From Gnetum montanum (Eukaryota; Streptophyta; Gnetopsida; Gnetales; Gnetaceae), in the NCBI GenBank assembly GCA_015680685.1, contig MNCI01001868.1, positions 132,396 through 196,395 on the forward strand: a stretch of 64,000 bases of DNA. The letters run 5' to 3'. Numbering within the stretch: position 1 is the stretch's first letter; every line of letters starts with the position of its first letter. Positions 11,501 through 26,500 of this stretch are shown piece after piece. A program made the position numbers and the translations under genes. The notes under the pieces were generated by a model, which ran no database searches, was not told the DNA's origin, and saw nothing but the letters and a program-made list of their open reading frames with translations.

Positions 11501-14500
11501 TTCACGTGTTTAGGCCTTGTGGGCCAGGACTCTGGTTTGTCGGGGTATGAAGTTTTGGGGTGGGACTGTTTTACTTGTGGATGGGTAGGGCCCTCCACGA
11601 CTTTTTGTTGATACTAGGGGTATAACCCCTATGTAAGTTTGGGGGGTAACACACATTTTGGTGTTGGGGTGGGGGTTCACCCCCTGTGATTTTGTTTGTC
11701 TCTCACTCCTAGCTTTCTCCTGGGTGGGGATGTGATGTACATATCGGCTATATTTCCTTTTTCTATTTATACACCCGAACTTTCTTCAAAAAAAACTTAC
11801 AAAAATTTATTTTAAAAAGAAAATGAAAACTTCAGAAAACTCTGAACAATATGCAACTTAGAAACTTAAATTTTTAAAAAAGTAAAAGAGACTTTAAAAA
11901 CCTTTAAAATGCTTAAGAGTTAGAAAACCTAATTAAAAAAAAACTTCAAAACCCTTGGATCCTTAAAAAACTTAGTCTAATAGTTGTACAATTATTTAGT
12001 AACTGAGTTCATCTAGGAATCTCTTGGAATCTTAGCAATTAACCAAGGAATATGCGATCAATATAAACTCTTACATCAATAATTGCATATTGCACAAAAC
12101 ACGTCCATAATGTTCAGCACACTCAGATAAACGATGACTTTTTTACTGAAGTCTCATTGAGTTTGTAAAGAGGAAACAAAATAACAAGTGAAACCAGAAA
12201 TTCTTAAAGACTCAAATGCTTAGAATAATAGTATGAAATTGAAGAGAGTTCTACTAAAGAGCTTATTCGCATTACAGTTTGCAAGAATATTACACTTCTT
12301 TTCTGGATGTGCAGCCAATATTTTGTGAGAATAAGCATCCAAGTAAGCTGTTCAAAATAAAATTGATGTCTTAGGATGGATATTTACCTGAGGAGGTTGC
12401 ATTATCTGCATTGATACATACTGAGACATAATTAGAAGCATGGGAAGTACAAGATACGCTAAAGTGTCAGACCAGCCAAGTGGTGGATGTCCATCCTGCA
12501 ACAGGAAGCATTTTAGAAAGGGTATATTACATGTTGGTATTTAGTGTAAGCAGGTTTACCTATGAAGAAAAGCCCAAACAAATTTAAAAAAAAAAACAAT
12601 TAGAAAAACGTAACAATCACATTCTAGAGCTGAAAATCGATCTATTTCTGTAGCATGCATTAAATACTTGAAAGCAATTACAATAATTTTTAACACATCA
12701 ACTGCTCACTATTAAACAAAAAATATTATAAAACATTATATTTATAAACTAACTTCATAACTTGTCATAAACACGGGATTTAACACATCCAAGAATATTT
12801 GGCTTGACTCCTACTACCTAACAGCAATGGGCTACCCAAACAATCATTTTATATATTTTCTTTGATGGATTAAAGGCTTGGTTCCTCCTACGACAGCAAA
12901 TGCCTCAAGGATTATGAAATAAATTAGGACTAAAGACTATCTTTGTTAATGAAAACAACCTGGAATGAATGAATACGATGCACTGTGAGATGAAATTAGT
13001 CAGCAATACACAATAATAGAATTTAAAATAGAAATTAAAAACAAATTTCCTAAAAATAACATCAAATTACACTTACCAAAAAAGGGAAAAGCCACGAAAT
13101 TCCACTTCCATTCTGTCTGGCAGCAATAGTGGTTGGTCCTGCCAATGAAGGGATCCAGAAAAAGCCTTCTGTCAGTAAACCCTGCATCAAAACCATGAAT
13201 ATGCACAGACAAGTTAGCATTTCAGGTTTAATTGGCAAGTACTACTATTTTCCACCAACAGAAAGGTTTGGCAAAAAATTAAATAAAAGAGATCATACTG
13301 ACCTCATTAGCCACATTAGAAAGAGCTCGATACAAACCAATCCATACAGGTATAGTTGCAAGTGTTGGTAGACAACCTGGCATGTATCCGGCAAGAATTT
13401 TAATCAACATGAAAAAGAAATTTCCACTAAAGAAATGAAAGAATTTTGTGAAAAACCAGAGAATTCCAGTGGAAATAACCAGCTATTTGACATAAAACTA
13501 CCTCTTACAATAATATTAGCTTTTGCATAGAGTGGATCACAATGACCAAACCATGTACGAAACTTCTGTATGCACACTTATTCTATTTGCTATGTATGCT
13601 GTGTTAAATTGACATATAATTAACAATGGAAAACAAATGGAGCATGTACCTTAAAAATCAAATTAAAAATAAAAAAGCTACACCACCTAAGAAGACCAAA
13701 ATCAAAGAAAGTTTGACTAGAGTTGTTGCTTAGTATTTGATTCAAATTGTGGAAGAAGCGTAATTCTAAGATTTTCTAACAAAACTAGAACTCAACTCGC
13801 AGCGTAGATTGTGCTTTTACACAAGTATAAGGATTCAATGAAAGATCACAAAGGGATTCAACTAGAAGAGTGACATTTTGTTATTGTGCATCCTTGTAAG
13901 ATTTTTGTTTAAAATCTATCTTTCTACACAAAAGATTCCAGCTTTTTCTTGTTAAAGACATTTTTTTTAATGTGCCCTTCAACATCTGGGTAATGATATT
14001 GCAGCTATAGAAACCAGGATTTCCGTTCTCATTAAACAATAAGTAAATAAAAAATAACTAAAATAATGTTATTCCTATTCCCAAAATAAAATAAAATAAA
14101 ATAAACCTGCAAGAGGATTTACTCCAGCTCTTTGGTACAATCTTGCTGTCTCCTGTTGTATCATTTCCTGCACATTAATGATTTGGAAGAAAAATTGTCA
14201 TCAAATTCAATATTATGCTACTTGTGGCTCACTAGAAAATGCGTGTTGGCGTGACAAACATTAAATTCAGTAAAATAGCCAATAAAAACAGAAGGCAAAT
14301 ACGCTCCATTAAATGAACCTGTTAGCAAAATATGAAGAGCTTTAACAAATCCTCCATCAACCAATTGTAAATATTACAATTATAACAATATATTACAGAG
14401 TCTACCGACTTCATTTATGCTTATGATTGACCTAGGAGGAGGAGAAAGTTCTGTTAATAAGACTAAGTCATAATCACATAGAATGAAACTTGAAAATTTT

Positions 14501-17500
14501 AAAAATACATTTACAAGTACAAAAACAGGCATTTCTAAACACCAAGTACGTTATAAGGGGAAACAGTTGTATCATTCATGGCTTGCATATTGGTTTTAGC
14601 AAAAAATTTCAAATTGTAGCTGATTCATCAAAGCATCAATTGATTTCTAGGGGAAAACTAAGAAAGAAAGCAAACATATAAATAAATAGGGTTTAACTTA
14701 ATGGCTAGTTTAAACTAGAGTGGGTAACTGCTAGTTCGAAAAGCAATATATAAATAAAAATAACTACAAAATAACTTTTAAGGTATAATGGCAAGTTTTA
14801 AAAGAAGTAATAGCCGATAGGCCAGCTTTAAAACAAGTAATAGCCAGTAAATAACCTTTTTACTAATGCTCAGTAAAACAAACAAACAAAACCTCTACAA
14901 GTACAAACAAAAACTTTGATTGGAGCAAACATAGCAAGGATTAAGTAAAGTTAAAAAATTTAAATTTTCACAGAAAAATACAAGTTAAAAAAGGATTTGA
15001 TTAAACTTCAGATAATATAACTAAGTTTTGTAGGAGACCAGTCATCATCATCTAGCCTTGTCCCAACAATATGGGGTTATAGAAGGCTATAAATTTTGTT
15101 AAAATATCCCACCAAGCTAAGTGAGTACCACAAACCTTGATTTCATTTAATATTATTGAAATGGATTAAATTTGGCTAGTTTCTATAATTTTCTATCTAT
15201 AGGGTTATTTAAATGTAAAGCACATGGGTGTTCCCTACATTTTTTTAAAAAGGTGACTGAGAAGATCTATTATGTTGAATGTCTTTCAAGTTTTCTTTCA
15301 ATCTAATCAAACTGTATCAACTCATTTCACCAATACTTATGAAGACTGATTTAGGATTGCGATCCAGGGTGATTCCAGATCACAATCTAAACAATTACAA
15401 TCTAGATTTGTTCTGGATTATGTTCCAGTTTGGAATCATGATTCCATATGATTCTAGGTGATTCCATATGATTTCGGAATCTTTAAAAACAATTAGAAGT
15501 TTACACTTCTTGAATATTAAACATTAAAATTTATGAGTCAATATAGCTATAAAAGTAGAAAGAATGAGCATACAACATTCTGAATATGTGTCATCAACAG
15601 TTTCAAGGTTTTCAGTACTTTGAGTGCACATTTTTCTGCAAAAAGCCATGCATTCTTGGGGAGCTCAACAGCACATTTTTGAAGAGCTCAACAATGCATT
15701 CTTCAACTCATTTTGAATCACTTCAGAAACTGATTTCATACATTCTTCAGTCCATTTGTATTTGATGGTAAGTCAATATTGCAGTGTAGCTTACATTTAA
15801 ATTTTTTTGTAACGTATATCAGCATATAAACAATAAATTTATATTGACCTTCATGCCAAATGCAATGTTGTTATATGAATATGTTGAGGAATTTCTATTT
15901 TGAAGTTGAATATATTGTTTTTTTATGGATTTTAATTTTTTTGTCTTCTTGATTACATATACTTTTGAAAATGATTAAAATTTTGATATCTAAAAATATT
16001 GTGATTCCATGCAATTCCAAATTGCAATCCATGATCCAGAATCTTAGGAATGAAAAAATGATCTACAATCCATTCCAATCTTCATAAATATGGTTTCACT
16101 GATATAACATTTTCTGCATGAGCAAGGATTTTTTGAACACCAGGATTATTTAGAATGTCTTTTTCTTACAACTGACAAAGATCAGAGATTTTATTCTAAA
16201 GTTTAAGAACTGTCATCACATCTGTTATACTCAGATTTGATACTAAGTATTGTGTAAAAAATACTTGGTGTGGTGGATCCTTTAGTTCTATACAGACAAA
16301 ATTAAACTACAGTTTTAAGTTTCAGTTTCATTTTTCCTACAGTCAGATTCAATGTTTATATTTGCAAAATTATCTGTTTCATTCAGCCTTGATTGAATTA
16401 ATGTTTTCCAGCTCTCTGGTAAAATACTGCTTTTCCATTAACATACGTATCCACCAACCTTCATGATCCTAGATGTCCTATTCCTGGAATTGTACAGCTC
16501 TGAAGTGATAAGAGAGAGCAGTCAAGGATCAAGAAATAATGTGAAACAAACTCGGTTACTCCTAGTGTTCTGAAAAATAATAATGTAATCAAGGTTACAG
16601 GCAAATATCGGAATACATGATCTGGAAGGTATATTTCAAGGTCTGAAGGTGTGTTTCAGTGTTTACCAATGCCACTTGCTAATGGAAATGCAACATGAAG
16701 CAAGATAAAAAAAAATACTTGAAAACTTGTTTAAATGCAAGCTAGTACAAATTCCCAACTTCTTATTTTTCAAGTGAAAACAATGAAAGCTAGCCTCCTA
16801 AATTTGCAGCATGGCAAAATTCAAACCTGATTTCCAGCATAGCGTTGTTGAATTTCTTTCAATTTAGGCTGTAAATTTTGCATTGCCATGGTTGATTCCA
16901 CCTGAATAGTACAGTACAAAGAACAACAAAAATAATTAACAAACTTTGGGCTGTTAAAAAGATGAAAGTAAGAAAAGACAAAAGGCAATAACATAATACA
17001 AGCATGATCCATTTTTAAAAGACTAAGTTTATAAAAGTCAATGAACTAATGATTAACAAAATAAATGAGACCATATAGTGTGCATGCAAGCAGTGTATAC
17101 AGACACAAAAGATAATAGTTTCATAATTTAAAATCCACCAACCACATGTTCAATAGCTCACATAAATGGTAAATCTGGGCAAAATGCATAAAATATGGTC
17201 AAATCAGCATAAGCTGACTTAAACAGATACTAAAGATTCCCATGTTTCATTTCAACATTGAACAATCATAATTGTGATTTGTGCTTACTGTTTAATTAAC
17301 TTTTATAATTAAATTACCTATAAAATTATTAAAATGAAACATAATTTTAAATCATGTGTTGCCAATAACTTGATTAAGATTTAGACTGTTGTATATCATC
17401 ATATTGTAATATTCACCATCATCATCATCGGAACTTTATCCCAACTACATGGGTTTGGCTATATGAGTTCTTTTACACCATTCGCTTTTATTAAGAACTA

Positions 17501-20500
17501 AATAAGCATTAATACCTAAATCTTGGAAATCTTTCTTTATGCAAGCAAACCTGGTATGTTTTGGCCTACCTTAAAGTTAGTTCTCCTTAGCTTTAAAAAA
17601 GTGACCTCTTCTAACAAGAACATTTTCTGGTCTTTCTAACACATGACCAAACCATCTAAGATAACTTTCTTTAATCTTCGTATCTATGGAGGCTACTCCT
17701 ACAGTTCCCCTAATAAGAGAATTGTTGATTCAAGCTTTTCTAGTCACACCCAACATGCACCTTAGCATACACATCTTTGTCATATGCATACGTCGTGCCT
17801 GATGTTTTTTGATAGGCTAGCAAGCCGCACCATAAAAGATCACAGGTCTTATAGCAGTTCTGTAGAACTTACCATTCAACCTAGCAAGGATTCTTCTATC
17901 ATAAAGCACACCACTAGCTTCCCACCATTTCCTCCATCTTGCTTCAATTTTATTTGTCACATCATTGTTAACCTCATCATCTACTTAAACCTATGAGCCT
18001 AAGTCTCTGAATTGCTTACATTGAGAAACATCTTGGTTTTGGATTTTAATATTTGTATCTACTTGTTTTTCAACGAAAAGAACACTCCATGTATTCTATT
18101 TTACTTCTGCTAATCTTCAACCCTTTTGACTCTAGGGTGTTTCTCTAAGTCTCCATTTTTGCAGCTAGGACTCTTTTAGATTCATCCACCAACACAATAT
18201 CATCAGCAAAGAGCATACACCAAATGATATCATCTTGAATATCTTTAGTTAGCTCATCCATAATAATGGCAAACAAATAAGGGCCTAGAGCATATCCTTG
18301 GTGTAACCTTACCTTCATTGGAAAGTCTGAAGTTTCTCCACAAACAATGTGAACTTGAGTTATTGCTCCATCATACATGTCATGAATAACCTTTATGTAC
18401 CCAATCTGAATATCCTTCCTGTTTAACACCCATCAAATAATATCTCAAAGAACTTTATCATAAGCTTTCTCCAATTCAATGAAAATCATATGTATATTCC
18501 CCCTCTTACACCTAAATTTCTCCATCAGCCTTCATTTCAAAGCAAGAAGATAGCTTCCATAGTTGATCTTCTAGGCATAAAACCAAACTGGTTCCCTGAA
18601 ATAAATGATTCTTGCCATAAGCGTTGCTCTACAACCCTTTCCCATAACTTCATGGTACAGCTCATAAGATTGATGCTTCTATAGTTTCCACAGTTTCAGG
18701 TATCTCCCTTGTTCTTGTAAATGGGAGACATCATACAAATTCCAGTTTAATGAACTATAAATTCTGTGCTATTAAAAGAATTAGCTCTGTTTGCAAAAGG
18801 AAAACAGAAACCCATTAATTATTCACATATTTGTTTGTTTTCCAAAGTGGAAAAACAAAAGAAGGCCACCTAAAAATATTCCCGCTTTGTACTATGTGCA
18901 TCACAATATACTATGTTCAAAAATTACTTTATAAGACAATAGTATCAGCACCTAAATAATCCAGGAGAATTAAAAATATTCAGTTTAATCAAGTGCTTTC
19001 AAACAATTTACCTGCTTCTTGGTCAAAGGAAATGTGGCCCCTTTAACAAGGACTGTAAGTAAAATTATTGCAAATCCATATGAATATGGAACATGTAACG
19101 CTTCTAATATGTCCTTCAATACCTGGAGAGCAAGTTCAGTATAACACAGAATGGTTAATAGACTTGGAAATGTTTTCAGATTATAAATATCACTTCAAGT
19201 TTGAAAATCAGCATTGTCTAAAAAAATCAAACATGACTTGTAATCATCAATGAGAAAGCAAGAGAAAAAGAAGGGGATAACTTTATTAATACTCTTAGAA
19301 AGCTGAAACACTTAAATATTTAAACTCAACATGAAACATACAGATAAATTTTATTCAATCTGAGATAAAAACACTCCAAAGATCAAGTTAAGGCTTGCTC
19401 ACTCCTATGATTTATAAGAAACAACAGAATACTAAACACCACTTGATGAAGTGTCAAAAGTCAATGCGCCAACTAGGCCGCGTATACGCGGCCGCGTCGA
19501 CGTGGGCCCGTCGACGTAGCCACCCTACGTTGACGTGGCCCCGTTTACGCAGCCCCCTTTGCCGAATCTATAAATATGAGGGCCTTCCGCCTCATTTAGA
19601 CATCTTTTGAGTAGTGATAGCGAAGCTCTTGCAGTTTGCTCCCACAAAAGATAGAATATTTTCCAAGTGCCCGCAGCAGGTGTATGAAAAGCGATTGGAT
19701 CTTTATTTGAGCGTTGATGTATCTGAACTCATTGGCGTGACGGCAATAAAGACGAACTGTTTATGCAATCCTTGCAACATTTGGACTTACTTGTTTCATG
19801 CATTTAATAGTTTAAAATGTTTATGCTTTATTAATTACTTGTTGATCTAATAGTTTAAATATGTTATGCTTTATTGGTTATTTGTTGATTATTAATGTTT
19901 TTATTATTATAATTTCAATCGTTATGGTTCATTCGTAGTTCGTTAAAGACATAAGTACGACCATCTCAAACGTAATCCAAACACTTGGTAAACCCAGCGA
20001 CGCTTAACGTCTGGTAACTCAGCAGTGTTAGGAAATGCTCAGAACATGCTCGGAAGATGGGACCAGATACTTATGCTAGGAGTAGTTAGAACATAAATTA
20101 GGATAATTAGACATTAGATAATAGTTTATCCTTTACTTTCAATACCACAATTAGTCGCCAAAATATAATTAAAAAGATATAAAAATCATTAGCCTTAGTC
20201 TCACTTAACTAACGTAATAGAACCTCACAAGTGAGATTAGGATGACAACGACCGTTCCAACCCAAGGTTTCACGGGTTAGAAGTCTGGTGTATGTTAAGT
20301 GCTTACAATCTGCAGATATCGACCGAGTCGCGCGTGAACGTTCGTGATTCGTATGATTGGGTGTAGGGATACCTAGCCACTCATCATTGGCGCTGTTGCC
20401 GGGTACTGTTAGTCTTACATGCGTCATCTGACTTTAGTGAAATTATCATTTAAGTCATTGGATCGGACCCAGGATAGAAATATCTCCGCACACTAGGTGA

Positions 20501-23500
20501 ATTTTAGTTAAGTAATTGAGGTACACCGATAATATGGACCATCTAACGTCCAACATGTCTTCTTACAGGAGAGATGCATTTGAACCACCGGTGCCGCAAG
20601 AATGTCGGGTGGTATATAAACATCCCAATGAATATGTCCCTGATTTCACATTCATCCTACATCAGGATGAACATCTTCGGTGGCGGGACATGGAGGGTAG
20701 CATCGTGCTACCGCCCAACCAAGCAGCTCCTGCGATGCTGTACCACAATCTGGGCAGAATGGGCATCCAGGACCGAGTGGCGGAGTATGTCATGGAGGAC
20801 CATGACTTCCGAGACTATCGTCCCACGGAAGCTCAACGGACAAGAGATCAACAACAGGCCGAGAGATATGAACAACAGAAGGGGAAACACTTCAGTAACC
20901 CTTTATTCTCGCAAGGGCCACAAGACGATGGAGATCCCGTATTTCATGATACTCATTCGACCGAAATTCACCTGGGGCTGCAGATCCTCCAATCAGTCAT
21001 CCAGAACCAACCTCCAAGTGACCACAATTCTCAAGGGGATGGTGGGTCACAAAGCAAAGCTGGAGGAGATGATCGCGGCCGTCACCAGGGTAGATGGGGA
21101 GATCGACGCCGGAGCGGTGGCAATGCCTCTCCTTCTTCTCCGTCCTCCCCCTCTCCTTCACCTTCCTCCAGCTCAGGCTCTGAGCGTCGCAAGGGAAGGT
21201 TGGAGAGAAAGGACAGTGGTAAGCAGGTTCGAGCAGGGAAACGTGAGGGAGCACACGACCAATCGCGTGGCCCTCGCTAGCATGAAAGAAGGGGTAATAG
21301 AAATCGTCACAGACGTCATAGTCCCCAACAAGACTATGATTCAGATGAGCCGTTGTTGGCTACTCGGAGCATGCTCCACATTGCAGAGGCAGTTCACATC
21401 CCAAGCAGGCACATGAAGAACAGTCGGATCAAACGTGTTGACATGAACAACATCCCCAGGTTTGAAGGGGAATACAACTATGATCCGCAAACCCACTTGC
21501 AAGCATTCCATGATGCCTGCACCCTGCAAAATATTGATAACAATTGGCAACAGTTGAAGCTGTTTCCCTGAACACTCATCAAAGAAGCCGAAAGTTGGTA
21601 TCGGTCCTTAGAGCCCGAATCAATCAGAAGATGGAGTACGATGCTTGAAATCTTTAATGACAAATATCAAACGTACTCTAGAGTGGCAAATCTAAGACGG
21701 CAAATCCAAGGTTGGAAACAAGGGAATCATGAACCCTTGGATGCCACCATGAGCAGGTATTACTCACTGTTGCATCGGTGCCTTGGTCATGGTTATTCTC
21801 AACGGGCACAGCTTCACCACATTATAGATGGGCTCCGTTTTGAAACGAGAAAGACCCTTGGTGTGTACGCCAAGGGACGGCTGTCAGAGCTAAGAGCCCA
21901 TCAGTTGCAGCGCCTCATTGATTAAGTGGCCAAAGAGGAAGAAGAACTCAGAAAAAAGGAGAGTGCTGAAGAATTCAACCGAGATCCTTCCCTTAGGAAA
22001 AGAAAGGTCCAATTTTGTGATGAGGACGAAGAGTCACCACTAGAAGCAACGATGAACCAGAAGACTTTGCCGTTACAAAAGTTTGCATCTGAAATATCGG
22101 CAAAGGTGGATAAAATGTGGGACTATTTGGATGAGAAATTCCAAAGTGTATTGAAAATTATAGAAGAGTCCAAAGAGCAGGGTAGTGACCATGATTGGCG
22201 CAGGAAGAAGGGAGCTGAATGTACCCAACACAAAGGTAAGGGAAAAGTTGCTGCAGCAGAACAAGTTGCAGACTCTGACACCGAAGAGGACGATGGATGC
22301 AGCGTATGCCAATATGAACATTCTAAGGGATGTTGTCCTATGGTGTCTCACCTTCAAGAGTCTGGGGTCTATGCCTTGAACCCTCGTTTGGCGCAAAGGC
22401 AGATGTCCCGAAGGTTGCCTTATCCACAAGGCAACCCCAGGCGATTCCACCAGCAGCAGCAAGGATATTATCCAAGTGGAACGCCTCCACAACCGTACGA
22501 GTATTTCCAACAGTGGCAGCAACCACAAGCGTGGGGGATGCCACCTCCAAGGCAGCAGTACCTTTACAAGCAGCCATATCTTTATGGGTACTATGTTTAG
22601 CAGCCCATCTCTCCAAGAGAGTTTTCCAGTCATGCGGCAGTTACTACCATCCCCTTGAATATTTCAGACATCTATCTCCATCACCCAGGGGGACAAATCC
22701 ACATCTCTTCTACCCTCCGTCACCTTCTTCTGCCACTCCTCCATATCATCCCTCTCAGTTGCCACCTGCTCCATCCATGCAGGGAGAAATACCGCCACAG
22801 CCACAACAACGAAACGCTACGAGGGCTGTGAATTTACAACCGACACCTAGGCCGAGTGAACCAGAATCCAAGCCACGTAAACACCCTTTCTTCTGGCCAA
22901 ACAATCCAAACACACCCTCACCTACGCCTATGGCTAGTGCCTCAGAACCCTATCAACGCCTCTATCATCATACCGCCCGAGCAGCCCTCCGCTCCGCCAC
23001 AATCCAACATCTAGACGGTCATGCTCACACATGTCGTGAACGACTGGATCAAGGCAGGTTCTCTTCCCCGGAAATTAACAGATCCAGGAAGCCCCCTAAT
23101 CTATCTTCAGGTGGCTGGGAACGAGCAGTGCAAAGCTCTTCTGGACTCGGGGTCAGGGGTTAATTTAATCTCTCATGACATGTACAAGAACTGGAACCTA
23201 CCCCCGCTAAAGAAGAGCAACATCCGGCTTGAGTTAGCAGATCAATCCATCACCGTTCCTTTGGGTTTGGTGGAGGACATTGTGACCACCGTCTGTGGGT
23301 GGTCCTACCCTGCTAACTTTCTGGTCATCTGCGTTGAAAACTGTAAGGGGAACTTCAAAATCATCATGGGAAGAGCCTGGCTAAACACAGTGGATGCACG
23401 ATTAGGACTCCGAGATCTGTCCCTAGAAATTTCAAAGGAAAATCCTTCTGAGAAGATCGAGAAGAAAAGAGTTCCATGCATCATGTATAGTGACTCGAGG

Positions 23501-26500
23501 TGCAACTGTGTGCAACTGTTATGATCCGCTGAGCGGACATCCATTCAAGCATGCAGTCAGTGTACCGAGGAATCTCCAATTCAACAATGCCTATACACAG
23601 CAGCCACTAACCAAAAAGGCACCCAGTGGCTGACAGCTGATCCTACTAGCAGCACAATATGCATGGAACCGTCTGAGGGGCTAGTGCAAGCCTACATTGA
23701 CAGCATGGATGTGATGGAGGATATTCATCAACAGACCTCCATCGTTGATAACTTTGATGACTGGGGAAAGCTAGAGATCCCTAAGAGCTTCCAGCAAGAG
23801 CCCCTTGAACTAAAATCCCTACTGACTCACTTAGAGTATGCATTCTTGCAAAATGGCAAGTCGGTAATTATCAATGCTGCCCTTGCTCCAGAACATAAAC
23901 ATAAGTTGCTGGTGATGGTAAACAAATGGGTTGCTGCATTTACATGGTCCTATCCTAAGCTGACTGGTGTTGATCCTAGGATCTGCCAACACCAGATCTA
24001 CCTTGACCCTTCCATGAAGCCACGGCGATAGCCACAAAGACGGTTGAATCCCAAGTTGAAGCAAGTCGTAAAGGATGAAGTTGAACAACTGCTTAAGGCG
24101 GGATTCATTTATTCTGTCACCGATAGCGAGTGGGTTAGCCCCCTTGTTATCGTACCCAAGAAAGGTGGCAAGTGGAGGGTCTGTATCGATTTCCGGTTGC
24201 TCAACATGACAACGTTCAAGGATCACTTCTTGCTCCCATTTGCGGACCAGGTGTTGGACACAATCGCAGGACACCAATATTACAGTTTTTTGGATGGTTA
24301 TAATGGTTATAACCAGATCCAAATCGCACCAGAGGACTAGGCCAAGACTATTTTCACGAGTCCATGGGGGACTTTTGCATATAAGAAGATGCCCTTTGGC
24401 CTGTGCAACGCGCCTGCGATGTTCCAACGCCTTGTCTTGAGCATTTTTCAACAACAAATCAGCAATGGTGTAGAAGTCTTCATGGATAACTTCTCCACCT
24501 ATGGTGCCACGTTCGAGCAAGCCTTGGACCGCCTAGAGCAAGTTTTAAAGAGGTGTGTAGACACCAATCTATGGCTCAATTGGCAAAAGAGCCATCTGAT
24601 GGTCCAAGAGGGCATAGTATTGGGGCATCTCATTTCATCAACAGAGATCAGCGTAGACCCTGAAAAGGTCAGGGTCATCCAAGGAATTACCCGTCAACCA
24701 AGTACTGTCAAAGATGTGCGGTCATTCCTTGGACACACTGGTTACTACCGGTGCTTCATTGAACACTTCTCAAAGATAGCCCGACCATTGGTAGAGCTTA
24801 CAAAGAAGGACGCTTCGTTCATCTGGACCAGGGAATGCGAGTCCGCATTCCAAGAGCTGAAGCAGAAACTCGTAGAAGCTCCGATTCTACGGGCACCTGA
24901 TTGGTCCAGACCCTTCCACATTATGACAGATGCCTCCAACTACGCTTTAGGAGCCGTGCTTACACAGTGTGACAATCAGAAACGTCCATATTATATCCAC
25001 TGTGCAAGCCGTAGCATTGTGGGTGCACAACTGAACTATACCACCACCGAAAAGGAATTAATGGTGGTGGTGTTCGCATTGGATAAATTTCAGCACTATG
25101 TGCTCGGATACGAGGTGTTTGTGCACACAGACTACAGTGCTATCTGGTTCCTGATGAATAAACCAACGGTGAGCCCCCGCATAATTCGGTAGCTAGTGAT
25201 TCTTCAAGAGTTCGATCTAACCATGGTAGACAAAAAGGGGTCCGAGAATGTGGTCGTTGACCATTTGTCTCGATTACGATGGGATAACACAGAAGAGGAG
25301 GAGCCTTTATCCGACTAGTTTCCAGATGAACTCCTCTTCACAGGCACCGTTGATCCTCAAGCACCCAAGGAATCTCCTTGGTTCAACCGCATCCTTACCT
25401 ACCTTACAACATAGGAGCTGCCAAAAGAATGGAACCATCGGAAGAAACAACAGTTTCTTCATAAGGCTAAGCATTTCATAGAAATCAACGACCACCTCTA
25501 CAAGGTGTGCGCAGACAACTTGGTCCGATGGTGTGTCCCTGATGCTACTACACTGCACGTCCTCCAAGATGCTCACGAGGGCCCTTGTGGGGGCCACTAT
25601 GTTGGACGCAGAACAAACATTAAAATCCTGCTTGCAAGGTATTATTGGCCTACACTCTTCAGGGACGCACAATGGTTCACCCGCTCCTATGAACGATGCC
25701 AATGAGATGGTGGGATGTCGGCACGATTGGAGGGACCTCAACAGTGGATTCAACCACTGGAGCGCTTTGACATCTGGGGTATCGACTTCATGGGGCCCAT
25801 CACCCCCTTATCAAACAGAAAGGCGTATATCATCGTGGCGGTGGACTACTGTACAAAGTGGGCAGAAGCGGCAGCCGTCATCAACTATTCTTCCAACACC
25901 GCTGCACGATTTGTTCAACAACAAATCGTTACCAGGTTTGGAGTGCCTCGTGCACTCATTTCTGACAATGGAACGCACTTCACGAGGGTTACTTTTCGGA
26001 AGCTCATGCAACGCTTAGGGGTAACACACAAATTTACAACACCTTATCACCCCCAAGCCAATGGGCAAGCCGAAGTCACAAATAGGGAAATTACCAAGAT
26101 CCTTACACAAACAATTAGCAAATACAGGAGGGACTGGAGTACCAAGCTTAACGATGCCCTATGGGCCTATCGCTCCACCTGAAAACTTCTTGTTGGGTAC
26201 TCTCCCTATGAGTTGGTGTACGATAAGTTGCCAACACTTCCAATCCAAGCAGAACTCCGAACACTATCCACCGCCTGTGACCTCGACCTCGACCTACCAC
26301 TAGCACAACGAGAACGATTAATCAACTTAAGTGTGCTAGATGAGAACCGATTAGTAGCCCTATTTTCCAACGAAACCCACAAGGCCTATAACAAGAAAAG
26401 ACATGATCTTAGGATTCGGAAGGTCACATTTCGATGTGGAGACAAGGTATTGTATTAGAATCCCTCACATGTATCCCAACCGACGAAGTTTCAGACGCTA

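Larger units (their letters stand above)
14168..16826 (-). other. ALB3: ALB3 intron 3 (2659 bp)
   Basis: AT-rich. It contains a short RTE-like LINE tail (about 15040-15110) and a possible inverted-repeat element (about 15339-16089). No coding region. Confidence 0.55.

Noticed and set aside
20574-21416. 280-codon frame overlapping the gag N-terminus of element B
   Set aside because: It is a shadow of the true gag frame from 20534, which aligns with elements C and D; this one does not.
22330-23163. 277-codon plus-strand frame over the gag C-terminus of element B
   Set aside because: Most of it is out of frame with gag-pol. Only its middle part (about 22615-23010) matches D gag, which shows a frameshift pair in B rather than a separate gene.
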